From an uncultured Eubacteriales bacterium (GTDB lineage: Bacteria; Bacillota; Clostridia; Lachnospirales; Bianqueaceae), in contig CACZRP010000084.1 of the NCBI GenBank assembly GCA_902783575.1, positions 1 to 38,486 on the forward strand: 38,486 nucleotides of DNA. Direction: 5' to 3'. The notes under the pieces are model-generated. The model was not told the DNA's origin and did not search any database. It saw only the letters and a program-made list of their open reading frames with translations. The position numbers and the translations under genes were made by a program. Shown piece by piece: positions 16,174-25,307 of this stretch. Positions within the stretch are counted from its first letter, which is position 1; every line of letters begins with the position of its first letter.

Positions 16174-17742
16174 ATGGCTGCAGAAAACAAGGCAGCGGTT
16201 CAGAACGAACCCTATGCCATCGAAATGCTGCATATTACCAAACGGTTCCCTGGCATTATTGCCAACGATGACATCTCTCTCCAGCTGAAAAAGGGAGAAA
16301 TCCACGCTCTGCTGGGTGAGAACGGTGCCGGTAAATCCACTCTGATGTCCGTGCTCTTCGGCCTCTATCAGCCGGAGGAAGGCGAGATCCGCAAAAACGG
16401 ACAGAAAGTCGTGATCCGGGATCCCAACGATGCCAATGATCTTGGAATCGGTATGGTTCATCAGCATTTCAAACTTGTCGAATGCTTCTCTGTTCTGGAC
16501 AACATCATCCTGGGCGTCGAGCCGACGAACAAGATGGGTTTCCTTCAGAAAGCGGAAGCCAGAGAAAAGGTGGTCGCGCTTTCCGAGAAATACGGTCTGC
16601 ATGTCGACCCCGATGCCATAATCGAGGATATCACCGTAGGTATGCAGCAGCGTACCGAGATCCTCAAGATGCTCTACCGGGACAACGAGATTCTGATCTT
16701 TGACGAGCCTACCGCTGTTCTGACTCCTCAGGAAATCGAAGAACTGATGCAGATCATGAGAAACCTGGCTGCTGAGGGCAAATCGATCCTGTTTATCTCC
16801 CACAAGCTGAATGAAATCATGTCTGTGGCCGACCGCTGCACCGTTCTTCGCAAGGGCAAATACATCGGCACAGTCAATATCGCGGATACCACCGCGGAAG
16901 GTCTTTCCGCCATGATGGTTGGCCGCAACGTCAACTTCCACGTGGAAAAGGGTCCCGCTCATCCCACCGATGTGGTGCTGGAAGTCAAGGACATGGTGGT
17001 GGCCTCCAAGACCCATGCCAACAATGCCGTCAAGGGCGTTTCCTTCAAGGTGCGCCGCGGCGAGATTGTCTGTATCGCGGGTATCGACGGCAACGGCCAG
17101 ACGGAGCTGGTTTACGGTCTTTCTGGTCTGGAGCCCGTCAAGAGCGGTACGATCCTCCTGAACGGCAAGGATATCACCCACCTTTCCATCCGCAAACGCA
17201 ACACCTCCGGTCTTTCCCATATTCCCGAGGACCGTCACAAACATGGTCTGGTGCTGGATTATTCCCTGGAGAACAATATTGTTCTGGAGCGTTACTTCGA
17301 GCCTGAATTTACCAGCAAGGCCGGTTTCCTGAAGATGGACAAGATCCGTGAATACGCGGAAAAGATCATCGAAGAATATGACGTCCGTTCCGGCCAGGGT
17401 CCCATCACCGTTTCCCGTGCCATGTCCGGCGGTAACCAGCAGAAAGCCATCGTCGGCCGTGAAATCGACAAGAACCCCGATCTGCTGATCGCAGTTCAGC
17501 CCACCCGAGGCCTCGATGTCGGCGCCATTGAAGGCATCCACAAACAGCTGGTGAACCTGCGTGATGAAGGCAAAGCCGTGCTGCTGGTATCCCTGGAGCT
17601 GGATGAGGTTATGGATGTATCCGACCGGATCCTCGTTATGTACGAAGGCGAGATCGTCGGTGAGGTCGATCCCAAGAATACTACTGTCGAAGAGCTGGGT
17701 CTGTACATGGCCGGAGCCAAGAGAGATGAGGTGCAGGCATGA
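16174..17742 (+). CDS. Nucleoside ABC transporter ATP-binding protein (duplicated ATPase)
   Basis: A 522-residue protein with two ABC ATPase domains in tandem, as in the sugar/nucleoside importers (RbsA, NupO). Domain 1 (about 15-240) has Walker A GENGAGKST, a signature region VGMQQRTEILKML and Walker B ILIFDEPTAVLTP. Domain 2 (about 265-510) has a degenerate Walker A GIDGNGQTEL, signature SGGNQQKAIVGRE and a Walker B-like LLIAVQPTRGLD in which the Glu is replaced. One active and one degenerate site is normal for this family. The ATG at 16174 follows GGGAGG; the upstream ATG at 16123 lies in the preceding hairpin. The gene overlaps the next permease by ATGA. Confidence 0.95.
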   Translation: MAAENKAAVQNEPYAIEMLHITKRFPGIIANDDISLQLKKGEIHALLGENGAGKSTLMSVLFGLYQPEEGEIRKNGQKVVIRDPNDANDLGIGMVHQHFKLVECFSVLDNIILGVEPTNKMGFLQKAEAREKVVALSEKYGLHVDPDAIIEDITVGMQQRTEILKMLYRDNEILIFDEPTAVLTPQEIEELMQIMRNLAAEGKSILFISHKLNEIMSVADRCTVLRKGKYIGTVNIADTTAEGLSAMMVGRNVNFHVEKGPAHPTDVVLEVKDMVVASKTHANNAVKGVSFKVRRGEIVCIAGIDGNGQTELVYGLSGLEPVKSGTILLNGKDITHLSIRKRNTSGLSHIPEDRHKHGLVLDYSLENNIVLERYFEPEFTSKAGFLKMDKIREYAEKIIEEYDVRSGQGPITVSRAMSGGNQQKAIVGREIDKNPDLLIAVQPTRGLDVGAIEGIHKQLVNLRDEGKAVLLVSLELDEVMDVSDRILVMYEGEIVGEVDPKNTTVEELGLYMAGAKRDEVQA

Positions 17743-18941
17743 GTAATCCGGTGAAAGAGAAAAAATCCATTTTAAGGAGCGACGGCTTCCAGTCTCTCCT
17801 GGCATCCCTGATCTGTATCGTTTTAGGTCTTCTGATTGGTTTCATCGTCCTTCTGTTTATCAATCCCTCCGGCGCTGCCGGCGCCATCGGTGCGGTAATC
17901 AAGAATTTCATGAACTACTCCAGAGCAAGCCTTCAGCTGAAGAACCTGGGCAATACTCTGGTTAAGACCGCTCCCCTTCTGATGTGCTCCCTGTCCGTTC
18001 TGTTCTGCTACAAGGTCGGCCTTTTCAATATCGGCGCGGCCGGACAGTATGTGGTGGGCGCCTGCATCAGCATTTACGCCGCCCTCGGTCTGGGCCTTCC
18101 CTGGTGGCTGTGCCTGATCCTGGCCATTGTGGTGGGCGCTGTTTACGGAGCCATCGTAGGCGTCCTGAAGGCCTACTGCAACGTGAACGAAGTTATCTCC
18201 GGCATCATGCTGAACTGGATCGGTCTTTACACCACCAACATGATCCTGACCAGCGTCAAGGAATCCACCAGCCCCTACACCCTTCACCTGAGAGATTACG
18301 CTCCCGCTTCGGTGCTTCCCGGTGTAGGTCTGGGCGGACTGTTCGCCGGAAACGAATATGTTTCCATCGCGATTCCCCTGGCTATTCTGATTGCCATCGC
18401 CATCAAGGTCATCCTGGATAAAACCAGATTCGGTTACGAGCTCAAAGCGACCGGTTTCAACAAGAACGCAGCCAAATACGCCGGTATGGCTGAAAGACGC
18501 AATGTCATCGTTACCCTGGCCATCGGCGGCGCACTGGCGGCCTGCGGCGGTGCTTTCCTGTACCTGACCGATTATGAACTGTGGGAGGTTACCACCTCTG
18601 CTGTTCCCGGCATGGGCTTCAACGGCATTGCCGCTGCCTTCCTGGGCGGCCTGAATCCTGTAGGAACCATTTTCTCCTCCTACTTTATCCAGCACATCAC
18701 CTCCGGCGGTGCGTATGTAGACAAGAATCTGTATTCCTCTCAGATCTCCGATCTGATCTCGGCCATCATCATTTATCTGTGCGGATTCGTCGGATTTATG
18801 AAGCTGACCATGAAGAAGATGTCCGCCTCCAAGGCAGCCAAAGAGGTGGCAGCTGTCAACGCCAATGCCGAGCCTGCTGCAAAGAGTGAGGATACGCCCG
18901 ATCAAGCCGCAGCGAAAACTGAGAAAGGAGGAAACGAATAA
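17739..18941 (+). CDS. Nucleoside ABC transporter permease 1
   Basis: A 400-residue integral membrane protein of the branched-chain/ribose permease family (NupP type) with about 8-10 hydrophobic helices. Family-like segments include LFNIGAAGQ, NEVISGIMLNWI and the coupling-helix region GYELKATGFNKNAAKYAGM. The C-terminal 50 residues are a charged Ala/Lys/Glu-rich cytoplasmic tail. It starts inside the ATPase stop codon (ATGA) and ends in a TAATG junction with permease 2, so the three genes are coupled. Confidence 0.93.
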   Translation: MSNPVKEKKSILRSDGFQSLLASLICIVLGLLIGFIVLLFINPSGAAGAIGAVIKNFMNYSRASLQLKNLGNTLVKTAPLLMCSLSVLFCYKVGLFNIGAAGQYVVGACISIYAALGLGLPWWLCLILAIVVGAVYGAIVGVLKAYCNVNEVISGIMLNWIGLYTTNMILTSVKESTSPYTLHLRDYAPASVLPGVGLGGLFAGNEYVSIAIPLAILIAIAIKVILDKTRFGYELKATGFNKNAAKYAGMAERRNVIVTLAIGGALAACGGAFLYLTDYELWEVTTSAVPGMGFNGIAAAFLGGLNPVGTIFSSYFIQHITSGGAYVDKNLYSSQISDLISAIIIYLCGFVGFMKLTMKKMSASKAAKEVAAVNANAEPAAKSEDTPDQAAAKTEKGGNE

Positions 18942-19885
18942 TGTTACTGTTACTTCAATATACCCTCATTTTCTCATCGGTTCTGATGCTGGTGGCCCTG
19001 GGCGGCTGCTATTCCGAGCACTCCGGCGTGATTAACCTGGGTCTGGAAGGTATCATGGTTATCGGTGCCCTTGGCGGCGCCCTGGTGATGCGTTTCCTGC
19101 CCGCCTCCACTCCCGGCAGCCTGATGGTTCTGCTGACCCTCTGCGGCGCAGTTCTCTTCGGTGTTCTTTACTCAGCCCTGCTGGCTGTGGCCTGCATCAA
19201 CTACAAGGCGGATCAGACCATCGTAGGAACGGCACTAAACATACTGGGTACGGCTCTGGCCACGGTTCTCGTCAAAGCCATCAACATGAAACTTTCCGGC
19301 GGCGACGACGTGTCCTCCACCATCCAGTATGTCAGCGCCAAGCAGAACTTTGTTGCTTACTTCGGTTCCTTCCAGTTCAACTGGTTCATGGTAATCGCCA
19401 TCATCGCTCTGGTGGTTGCCTACGTGGTCCTGTACAAGACCCGCTTCGGTCTTCGTATGATGGCCTGCGGCGAACATCCCCAGGCTGCAGCATCCGTAGG
19501 TATCAACGTATACAAGATGCGCTGGTCCGGCGTGCTGATTTCCGGTATTTTCGGTTCTCTGGGCGGTATTGCCTACATCCTGGCCGGCGTTTCCGAGTGG
19601 AAGTTTGAAAACGGCGTAGCCGGTTTCGGTTTCCTGGCCCTGGCCGTTATGATTTTCGGTCAGTGGAAGCCTGCCAGAATCGCTTTGGCGGCTCTGCTCT
19701 TCGGTCTGTTCCGTGCCCTGTCCAATGTCTATATCGGCATTGACTTCCTGGCAAACCTGAACATTCCCAGTACCGTATACAACATGTTCCCGTACATCAT
19801 CTCCCTGATCGTTCTTGCCCTTACTTCCAAGAATTCCAAGGCTCCCAAAGCCGAAGGTATTCCCTACGATCCGGGCCAGAGATAA
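18941..19885 (+). CDS. Nucleoside ABC transporter permease 2
   Basis: A 314-residue membrane protein, the NupQ-type partner of the preceding permease, with about 8-10 hydrophobic helices. Motifs are YSEHSGVINLGLEGIM near the N-terminus and RFGLRMMACGEHPQAAASVG, the loop that meets the ATPase. Its start shares one base with the stop of permease 1 (TAATG). A strong terminator follows 13 bases after the stop, so this is the end of the transporter operon. Confidence 0.93.
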   Translation: MLLLLQYTLIFSSVLMLVALGGCYSEHSGVINLGLEGIMVIGALGGALVMRFLPASTPGSLMVLLTLCGAVLFGVLYSALLAVACINYKADQTIVGTALNILGTALATVLVKAINMKLSGGDDVSSTIQYVSAKQNFVAYFGSFQFNWFMVIAIIALVVAYVVLYKTRFGLRMMACGEHPQAAASVGINVYKMRWSGVLISGIFGSLGGIAYILAGVSEWKFENGVAGFGFLALAVMIFGQWKPARIALAALLFGLFRALSNVYIGIDFLANLNIPSTVYNMFPYIISLIVLALTSKNSKAPKAEGIPYDPGQR

Positions 19886-19897
19886 AAGATTTCATCG

Positions 19898-19935
19898 AAA
19901 GAGCCGCTGTTTTTACGCAGCGGCTCTTTTTGTTT
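19898..19935 (+). terminator. Intrinsic terminator after the nucleoside ABC operon
   Basis: A 12-bp stem AAAGAGCCGCTG / CAGCGGCTCTTT (19898-19909 with 19918-19929) with an 8-base loop, followed by a T run. Confidence 0.9.
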
Positions 19936-19946
19936 GCCCCATCCTG

Positions 19947-19955
19947 TGGTACAAT
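19947..19955 (+). promoter_or_regulatory. Extended -10 promoter for pdp-udk
   Basis: TGGTACAAT (TG at 19947-19948, TACAAT at 19950-19955) lies 42 bases before the pdp start, between the upstream terminator and the AGGAGG site. No good -35 hexamer is seen, as is usual for extended -10 promoters. Confidence 0.45.
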
Positions 19956-19996
19956 AACCGTATAGTTGTTTATCCTTTTTTCAGGAGGATTTCATT

Positions 19997-21298
19997 ATGC
20001 GCATGTATGATATTATCGAGAAGAAACGGAATGGTCACGTGCTTTCCGAGGAGGAAATCCGTTTTTTTGTTCAGGGCTATACCGATGGATCAATTCCCGA
20101 TTATCAGGCTTCTGCCCTCTGCATGGCTATTTATTTCCAGGGAATGTCCGATGAAGAAATCTCCATCCTCACCGACGCCATGGCTCATTCCGGCGACACC
20201 GTGGATCTGTCCCGCTTTGGAGATCTGTCCGCCGACAAGCACTCCACCGGCGGTGTGGGCGACAAGACTTCCCTGATTGTTATTCCCACCGTGGCCTGCC
20301 TGGGTGCCAAGCTGGCCAAGATGAGCGGCCGCGGACTGGGTCACACCGGCGGCACCGTGGACAAGCTGGAGTCCATTCCCGGTTATCAGACCTCCATGGA
20401 CGGCGAAGCCTTCATGAAGCAGGTGGAGGATGTGGGTCTGGCCATCATTGGACAGTCAGGCAACCTGACCCCCGCGGATAAAAAGCTCTATGCCCTTCGT
20501 GATGTCACTGCCACCGTGGATTCCATTCCTCTGATCACCTCCAGCATCATGTCCAAGAAGCTGGCGGCGGGCGCCCACAATATCGTCCTGGATGTCAAGG
20601 TCGGCTCCGGTGCCTTTATGAAAACACCCCGGCAGGCCAGAGAACTGGCTCAGAAGATGGTAGATATCGGCAAGATGTGCGGACGCAACATGGCCGCAGT
20701 CCTCTCCAACATGAACGTGCCCCTGGGAACCCACATCGGCAATGCCCTGGAGGTTAAGGAGGCCATCGCTGTGCTGAAGGGCGAGGTTCACAACGATCTT
20801 CGGAATGTCTGCGAGGTGCTGGCCTCAAACCTGATCAGCATGGTGCTGCAGATCCCTCTGGACAAAGCCCTCGAAGAGGTAAAGGAAGCCATCGATTCCG
20901 GTAAAGCCTTCGAGACCATGAAGGCCTGGATCAAAGCTCAGGGCGGCGATGTGCGTTACATCGAAGATCCTGCCCTCTTCCCCGTCTCTCCTGTCATCTA
21001 TGAGGTGAAATCCCCTGCCTCCGGCTATATCGAGGCCATGAATGCGGAAGAGATCGGTATCACCAGCGTCATGCTGGGCGCCGGCCGGGAAAAGAAGGAG
21101 GATGCCATCGACTACAGTGCCGGTATTATCCTCTGCAAGAAGGTCGGAGACAAGGTGCAGGCGGGAGACACCCTCTGCCTGTTCCACACGGCCAGAGAGC
21201 AGGCCCTTCCCGCTGCCGAGGCGAAGTATCTTGCCGCTCTCAGATTCGGCGAGACAAAGCCCGAGGCCGAGCCCCTGATCTACGAAGTGATCCGATAA
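19997..21298 (+). CDS. pdp: Pyrimidine-nucleoside (thymidine) phosphorylase
   Basis: A 433-residue enzyme that splits thymidine, uridine and deoxyuridine with phosphate. The N-terminus MRMYDIIEKKRNG and the segment DKHSTGGVGDKTSL (the family signature phosphate-binding region) are typical, as are MSGRGLGHTGGTVDKLE and KKLAAGAHNIVLDVKVGSGAFMK. Length matches B. subtilis Pdp (433). AGGAGG lies 8 bases before the ATG. Its very 3' end is the first copy of a 33-bp tandem repeat that runs on into the spacer. With udk it forms a two-gene unit that handles pyrimidines brought in by the upstream transporter. Alternative name deoA; the Firmicute enzyme is usually called pdp. Confidence 0.95.
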   Translation: MRMYDIIEKKRNGHVLSEEEIRFFVQGYTDGSIPDYQASALCMAIYFQGMSDEEISILTDAMAHSGDTVDLSRFGDLSADKHSTGGVGDKTSLIVIPTVACLGAKLAKMSGRGLGHTGGTVDKLESIPGYQTSMDGEAFMKQVEDVGLAIIGQSGNLTPADKKLYALRDVTATVDSIPLITSSIMSKKLAAGAHNIVLDVKVGSGAFMKTPRQARELAQKMVDIGKMCGRNMAAVLSNMNVPLGTHIGNALEVKEAIAVLKGEVHNDLRNVCEVLASNLISMVLQIPLDKALEEVKEAIDSGKAFETMKAWIKAQGGDVRYIEDPALFPVSPVIYEVKSPASGYIEAMNAEEIGITSVMLGAGREKKEDAIDYSAGIILCKKVGDKVQAGDTLCLFHTAREQALPAAEAKYLAALRFGETKPEAEPLIYEVIR

Positions 21299-21370
21299 GA
21301 CAAGCCCCTGATCGACGGAGAGATCCGATAAGGCCAACACCTGATCTACGGAGTCATCCGATAAGACTAC
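21272..21370 (+). repeat. 33-bp tandem repeat: pdp 3' end copied twice downstream of its stop
   Basis: Segments starting at 21272, 21305 and 21338 share CC-CTGATC-ACG-AG--ATCCGATAAG in an exact 33-bp period. The first copy encodes the last residues PLIYEVIR and the TAA of pdp; copies 2 and 3 would encode the same octapeptide-like ending and stop but lie after the stop. They fill the gap before udk. Confidence 0.8.
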
Positions 21371-21389
21371 CCGCAAGGAGATATGACTG

Positions 21390-22004
21390 ATGGAAAACAT
21401 GCTGATTATTGGTATTGCCGGCGGCTCCGGCTCCGGCAAGAGCACAATTACCGACCTGCTGAAAAAGAAATTCGGCGATGATGTGACGGTAATCAATCAT
21501 GATAACTATTATAAGGCTCAGCACGAAAAAACCTATGAGGAGCGTACCAAACAGAACTACGATGCCCCGGAGGCCTTCGATACGGAGCTGCTGGCGGAAC
21601 ATCTAGAGCTGCTGAGACAGGGATTTGAAATTGACTGTCCCGTTTACGATTACACCCAGCACGACCGCAGCGATCAGGTGATCCGCATCAAGCCCTCCAA
21701 GGTGCTGATCATTGACGGCATTCTGGTGTTGGCCGAGCCCCGCCTCCGGGACTACATGGATATCAAGATCTTTGTCGATACCGACGCGGATATCCGGATC
21801 CTTCGCCGTATCCAGCGCGATGTCAACGAGCGCGGCCGCAGCCTGGATTCCGTCATCACTCAGTACATCTCCACCGTTAAGCCCATGCATGAAATGTATG
21901 TGGAGCCTTCAAAGAAATACGCGGATATCATCATCCCCGTGGGCGGCCACAACCTGGTGGCCATGGAAATGATCGAAAACCGCGTCAAGGCGCATATTGT
22001 CTGA
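21390..22004 (+). CDS. udk: Uridine kinase
   Basis: A 204-residue kinase that phosphorylates uridine and cytidine to the monophosphates. Walker A is GIAGGSGSGKST at the N-terminus; further family motifs are INHDNYYKAQ, PVYDYTQHDR (uridine-binding) and RRIQRDVNERGRS. AAGGAG lies 9 bases before the ATG. It shares a transcript with pdp and provides the salvage branch opposite to phosphorolysis. A strong terminator follows. Confidence 0.95.
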   Translation: MENMLIIGIAGGSGSGKSTITDLLKKKFGDDVTVINHDNYYKAQHEKTYEERTKQNYDAPEAFDTELLAEHLELLRQGFEIDCPVYDYTQHDRSDQVIRIKPSKVLIIDGILVLAEPRLRDYMDIKIFVDTDADIRILRRIQRDVNERGRSLDSVITQYISTVKPMHEMYVEPSKKYADIIIPVGGHNLVAMEMIENRVKAHIV

Positions 22005-22047
22005 TCGTAAACAGAGTTAAGGCTCGGATCAAAACAAATCAAAGCAA

Positions 22048-22087
22048 AAAAAGACTGACGACCTTCTTCAAGGCTGTCAGTCTTTTT
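22048..22087. terminator. Bidirectional terminator between udk and the SNF2 gene
   Basis: A 12-bp stem AAAAAGACTGAC / GTCAGTCTTTTT (22048-22059 with 22076-22087), with an additional inner pairing CCTT/AAGG, has T runs on both strands and lies between convergent genes. Confidence 0.88.
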
Positions 22088-22102
22088 CTATATCCTTTGT
22101 TG

Positions 22103-22123
22103 CTTTTTTCTTTTTTCTTTTTT
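22103..22123. repeat. Heptamer microsatellite (CTTTTTT x3)
   Basis: Three exact copies of CTTTTTT lie in a pyrimidine-rich stretch directly after the stop codon of the SNF2 gene. It is outside coding sequence. Confidence 0.7.
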
Positions 22124-22130
22124 CTCTTTC

Positions 22131-23966
22131 TTATTCTGCTTCTCTTTCCTTTTCCATATCGATGAGTTGTTGAACGTTCACCGTCAGCTCCTGTTTCAGG
22201 GATTCATCCCCCACCGCGGAGGGATCGGCGTACTCATCGAAGATATGCTGCTTATCCATCAGAATCAGGCGAATGGATTCATCCACCGTATCCTTGGCGT
22301 ACAGCCGGAAAACAAGAACGCTGTTTACCTGGCCCATCCGGTAGGCCCGGCTGATGGCCTGGGTCTCCAGGGATGGCTTGATCTGGGGTTCACAGAACAC
22401 CACCACGCTGGCGCTCTGGATATTCAGCCCCATGCCTCCGGAGATGACCTGGCAGGGAAGCACATAGGGCGAACCCTCCGAGGCCGCGAAGGCATCCAGA
22501 ATCGACTGTCTCCTGGCCGGCGGCACCGATCCGTTGATAGGCTCCATGGCGCCCTCCTTCAGCACCTCCCGGACCTTCTCCAGGGTGTTTCGGAAGAAGG
22601 AAAACACGATGACCTTCCGATGGTTTTCCCGGGCCTCCTGGCAGATTTCCAGCAGCCTCTGTGCCTTCACGGACTGGGCCGGATCCTTCATTTCCCAGCT
22701 GAGCTGCCTCATGGCCATAAAATTGCCTGCCGCCACCGATAACCGGTACTGACTTCTTTCTTCCTTCGACAGCTCGCACCAGGCATCCTCCTCAATGAGG
22801 TCCGGCAGCTCTCCCAGCACATCCTCTCTGGTTCTGCGAAGATAGACCGGCGCGGCCTTCTCCTCGAAGCGGGTTGCCTTGTCATATGCCGCCATGTTCT
22901 TCAGCTCTTCAGCGAACTCCGGCTGGATCAGGCTCACCAGCTGACACATCTCCTCCACCCTGTTTTCCAGCGGCGTTCCCGTCATCAGCAGAGCATACCT
23001 TGATTTCTCCAGAATCCGACCCGCCAGCACCGTTCTGGCCGCTCCCGGGTTCTTGAGATAATGGGCTTCGTCCACCACCACAAGGTCCGGAAATGGCGTG
23101 ACTCTCTCCACCAGGTTCCAGGCCTCGCACAGCCGTCCCAATGATTCAAAATTCGTGATGCCGATGCCGCCCTCTTCCATCCAGAGATGAATATCCTCTT
23201 CCATATCCTGACCGTGGAAGATATAACCCGGGATACTGAGGAACTTTTCCACCTCCCGCTGCCAGTTCACGAGAACACTGGCCGGACAGATGACCAGGAA
23301 ATACTTCAGCCCCCGGGCATAGAGATGGGACATCATGCCGAGAGCCTGAATGGTCTTACCCAGACCCATCTCATCCCCCAGCAGGGACCGCTCTTCATAT
23401 AGAGCATACTGAATGCCGAAATACTGATAGGATCGGGGTGTTCCCTTGAAATAGCTCAGATTAACCTCCTGCTGGACGACAGCTTTCGCTATCTCCTCCG
23501 GCACCCGACTTTTCGATCTTTCCTCCCGGTAAGGATCAAAGGCATTCATGACGGCGTAGAAATCCGCTGACTGCCTCAGAAAGCTGTCCCAGGCCTCCGC
23601 CTCGGATACCCGCTCTCCCCTCAGATGGCTGCCCACCGCCTGAATCAGCCGGGACGCCGCCCGAGTTCTGTTCTCTGGATCGACCCGCAGGGGCACTTCC
23701 TTCTTAGCTTCGGCAATATAGTCTCTGGCGGCTTTCTTGATTTCCTTCACATATCCCGCTCCCATGCCAGGCAGTCTTTCCATGGCCCGCTGGGGATAGG
23801 TATAGGCCTGGCCGACCGTAAGGATTCCAGCCTTTTTCAGTGGCCCGATCCTCAGATCCGTTCCCACCGCCTTCAGCTTTTCCACGTCTGCCTGATCCAG
23901 ATAAAGGACGGCGGCTTCGTCCAAAAACCGCTGCAAAGCCGCCGTCACACCAAATCTGTCACTCAT
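22131..23966 (-). CDS. SNF2-family DEAD/DEAH-type ATPase (small, single-protein helicase-like)
   Basis: A 611-residue Swi2/Snf2-type double-stranded DNA translocase. The ATPase core (about 195-590) shows motif I DEMGLGKTIQALG, motif II VVDEAHYLKN, motif III LLMTGTPLENR, motif V-like SGGMGLNIQSAS and motif VI ISRAYRMGQ. The N-terminal 190 residues lack a zinc-finger SWIM domain and include a helix-hairpin-helix-like stretch (ILTVGQAYTYPQRAMERLPG and following). The ATG at 23966 overlaps the esterase stop by ATGA; the longer reading from 24014 lies inside the esterase gene. No methylase or nuclease is adjacent, so a role in a defence system is not supported here. Confidence 0.88.
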   Translation of the reverse strand: MSDRFGVTAALQRFLDEAAVLYLDQADVEKLKAVGTDLRIGPLKKAGILTVGQAYTYPQRAMERLPGMGAGYVKEIKKAARDYIAEAKKEVPLRVDPENRTRAASRLIQAVGSHLRGERVSEAEAWDSFLRQSADFYAVMNAFDPYREERSKSRVPEEIAKAVVQQEVNLSYFKGTPRSYQYFGIQYALYEERSLLGDEMGLGKTIQALGMMSHLYARGLKYFLVICPASVLVNWQREVEKFLSIPGYIFHGQDMEEDIHLWMEEGGIGITNFESLGRLCEAWNLVERVTPFPDLVVVDEAHYLKNPGAARTVLAGRILEKSRYALLMTGTPLENRVEEMCQLVSLIQPEFAEELKNMAAYDKATRFEEKAAPVYLRRTREDVLGELPDLIEEDAWCELSKEERSQYRLSVAAGNFMAMRQLSWEMKDPAQSVKAQRLLEICQEARENHRKVIVFSFFRNTLEKVREVLKEGAMEPINGSVPPARRQSILDAFAASEGSPYVLPCQVISGGMGLNIQSASVVVFCEPQIKPSLETQAISRAYRMGQVNSVLVFRLYAKDTVDESIRLILMDKQHIFDEYADPSAVGDESLKQELTVNVQQLIDMEKEREAE

Positions 23967-25273
23967 ACATTTAGTTCCTGTACATAGGGATCTTCCTTGG
24001 AACAGAGCCGCCACTGGGGCAGGCCTTCGCCATTGGGGTCTCCTGTTTTCATGAAGTTCGTCCAGTAATCCATGATTCTGTCTTTTAGTTCATAATCTTC
24101 CTTGGTCCAGGGCCGCCAGCAGCGGTCCATGGAGCCCATGGTATACCAGAGCTCGGAAGAATGCCAGGCTCCCTGGTCGTCACCGGGCAGATCCCGGTTA
24201 AACCAGTAAACATAGGCGGGCTTTCTGCCCACCTCCTCCAGCTTTTGAGAGAAGGCAATGCAGCCCTGGTACAGCATGGATTGCTTTTTATCCTCCAGCT
24301 CCGCCGGCACGCCGATGTCGTCCTTGGTGCTGCCCAGCATGTAAGGAATCTGAAGGATTTTGTTTTCATCCATCAGCTTGTAATAGCCATCTGTCAGCAC
24401 CAGCCCATCAATGCCGGGAGCCAGCGGCAGCATAAAGCCCTTACTTTCTTTCGCCAGCCTGGCCAGCAGGGTATCCTGCTCCTTCAGCAGCGTATCCGCG
24501 GGAACCTGCCGCATCTCTTCTATGTTCGCGCAGCCCAGGATCTCCTGGAAGGCGAGTCCGTACTGCTCCTGATCTTTCATGGTCTGATCGGAATGCAGAC
24601 CTCTTCCATAGGATCCGCCGCTTTGAAGAATCGCTTTGGAAATCTTTCCTTCCGTCAGCGGAGATGATATCAGCGTCTGGGTGCTCATGGCTCCGGCACT
24701 CTGACCAAAAACCGTAATGTTGTCGGGATCGCCGCCGAAGGCACTGATGTTTTCTCTGATCCAGTCCAGCGCCGCCACCTGATCGAGAATTCCATAGTTG
24801 CCCGAATGTCCTGCCTCTTTGGTCAGCTCCGGATGAGCCAGAAAACCGAACACGCCCATCCGGTACTCGATGCTGACCAGGATCACGCCCCGTTTGCAGT
24901 ACTCGGCGCCGTCGAATTCCTTCTCCGTGCCCCAGCCGTGCATAAAGGCGCCGCCGTGGATCCACATGGCCACAGGCGCCTTTTCTACGTCCTTCGGTGC
25001 CCAGATATGCAGATAGAGGCAGTCCTCGCTGCAGGGAGGATTGAATGCGGGATCGTCATAAAAATCCTTATCCCAGGGAGGGACGGATCCCTCTGTCTGA
25101 ACTTCCTTAAATCTTGCTGAGTCAGCCTGGTATACCCCGTCCCAATGATCCGGCTTTTGCGGAGCTTTCCAGCGAAGCTCACCCACCGGCGCCTTGGCAA
25201 AGGGGATTCCCAGATATAATGTATAATTGCCGCGGTCAATGCCTTCAATCAGGCCATAAGCTGTCTTAACCAT
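23963..25273 (-). CDS. Type-B carboxylesterase (alpha/beta hydrolase)
   Basis: A 436-residue serine esterase of the carboxylesterase/para-nitrobenzyl esterase family, which hydrolyses carboxylic esters. Family features are YLGIPFAKAPVGELRW, the SEDCLYLHIW segment, the oxyanion-hole HGGAF and the nucleophile elbow FGQSAGA; a catalytic His candidate is in GAWHSSELWY near the C-terminus. At 436 residues it is shorter than most members (about 490-550). No signal peptide is visible. The ATG at 25273 follows GGAGG by 7 bases. The SNF2 gene begins within its stop codon, so the two share a transcript although no functional link is obvious. Confidence 0.92.
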   Translation of the reverse strand: MVKTAYGLIEGIDRGNYTLYLGIPFAKAPVGELRWKAPQKPDHWDGVYQADSARFKEVQTEGSVPPWDKDFYDDPAFNPPCSEDCLYLHIWAPKDVEKAPVAMWIHGGAFMHGWGTEKEFDGAEYCKRGVILVSIEYRMGVFGFLAHPELTKEAGHSGNYGILDQVAALDWIRENISAFGGDPDNITVFGQSAGAMSTQTLISSPLTEGKISKAILQSGGSYGRGLHSDQTMKDQEQYGLAFQEILGCANIEEMRQVPADTLLKEQDTLLARLAKESKGFMLPLAPGIDGLVLTDGYYKLMDENKILQIPYMLGSTKDDIGVPAELEDKKQSMLYQGCIAFSQKLEEVGRKPAYVYWFNRDLPGDDQGAWHSSELWYTMGSMDRCWRPWTKEDYELKDRIMDYWTNFMKTGDPNGEGLPQWRLCSKEDPYVQELNV

Positions 25274-25307
25274 CCGAACGCCTCCTGCGTAGTATTTCTT
25301 ATCTTTC

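Noticed and set aside
22131..25273. Defence island built on the SNF2 gene
   Set aside because: Its only coupled partner is a carboxylesterase; no methylase, nuclease or phospholipase-D gene is adjacent.
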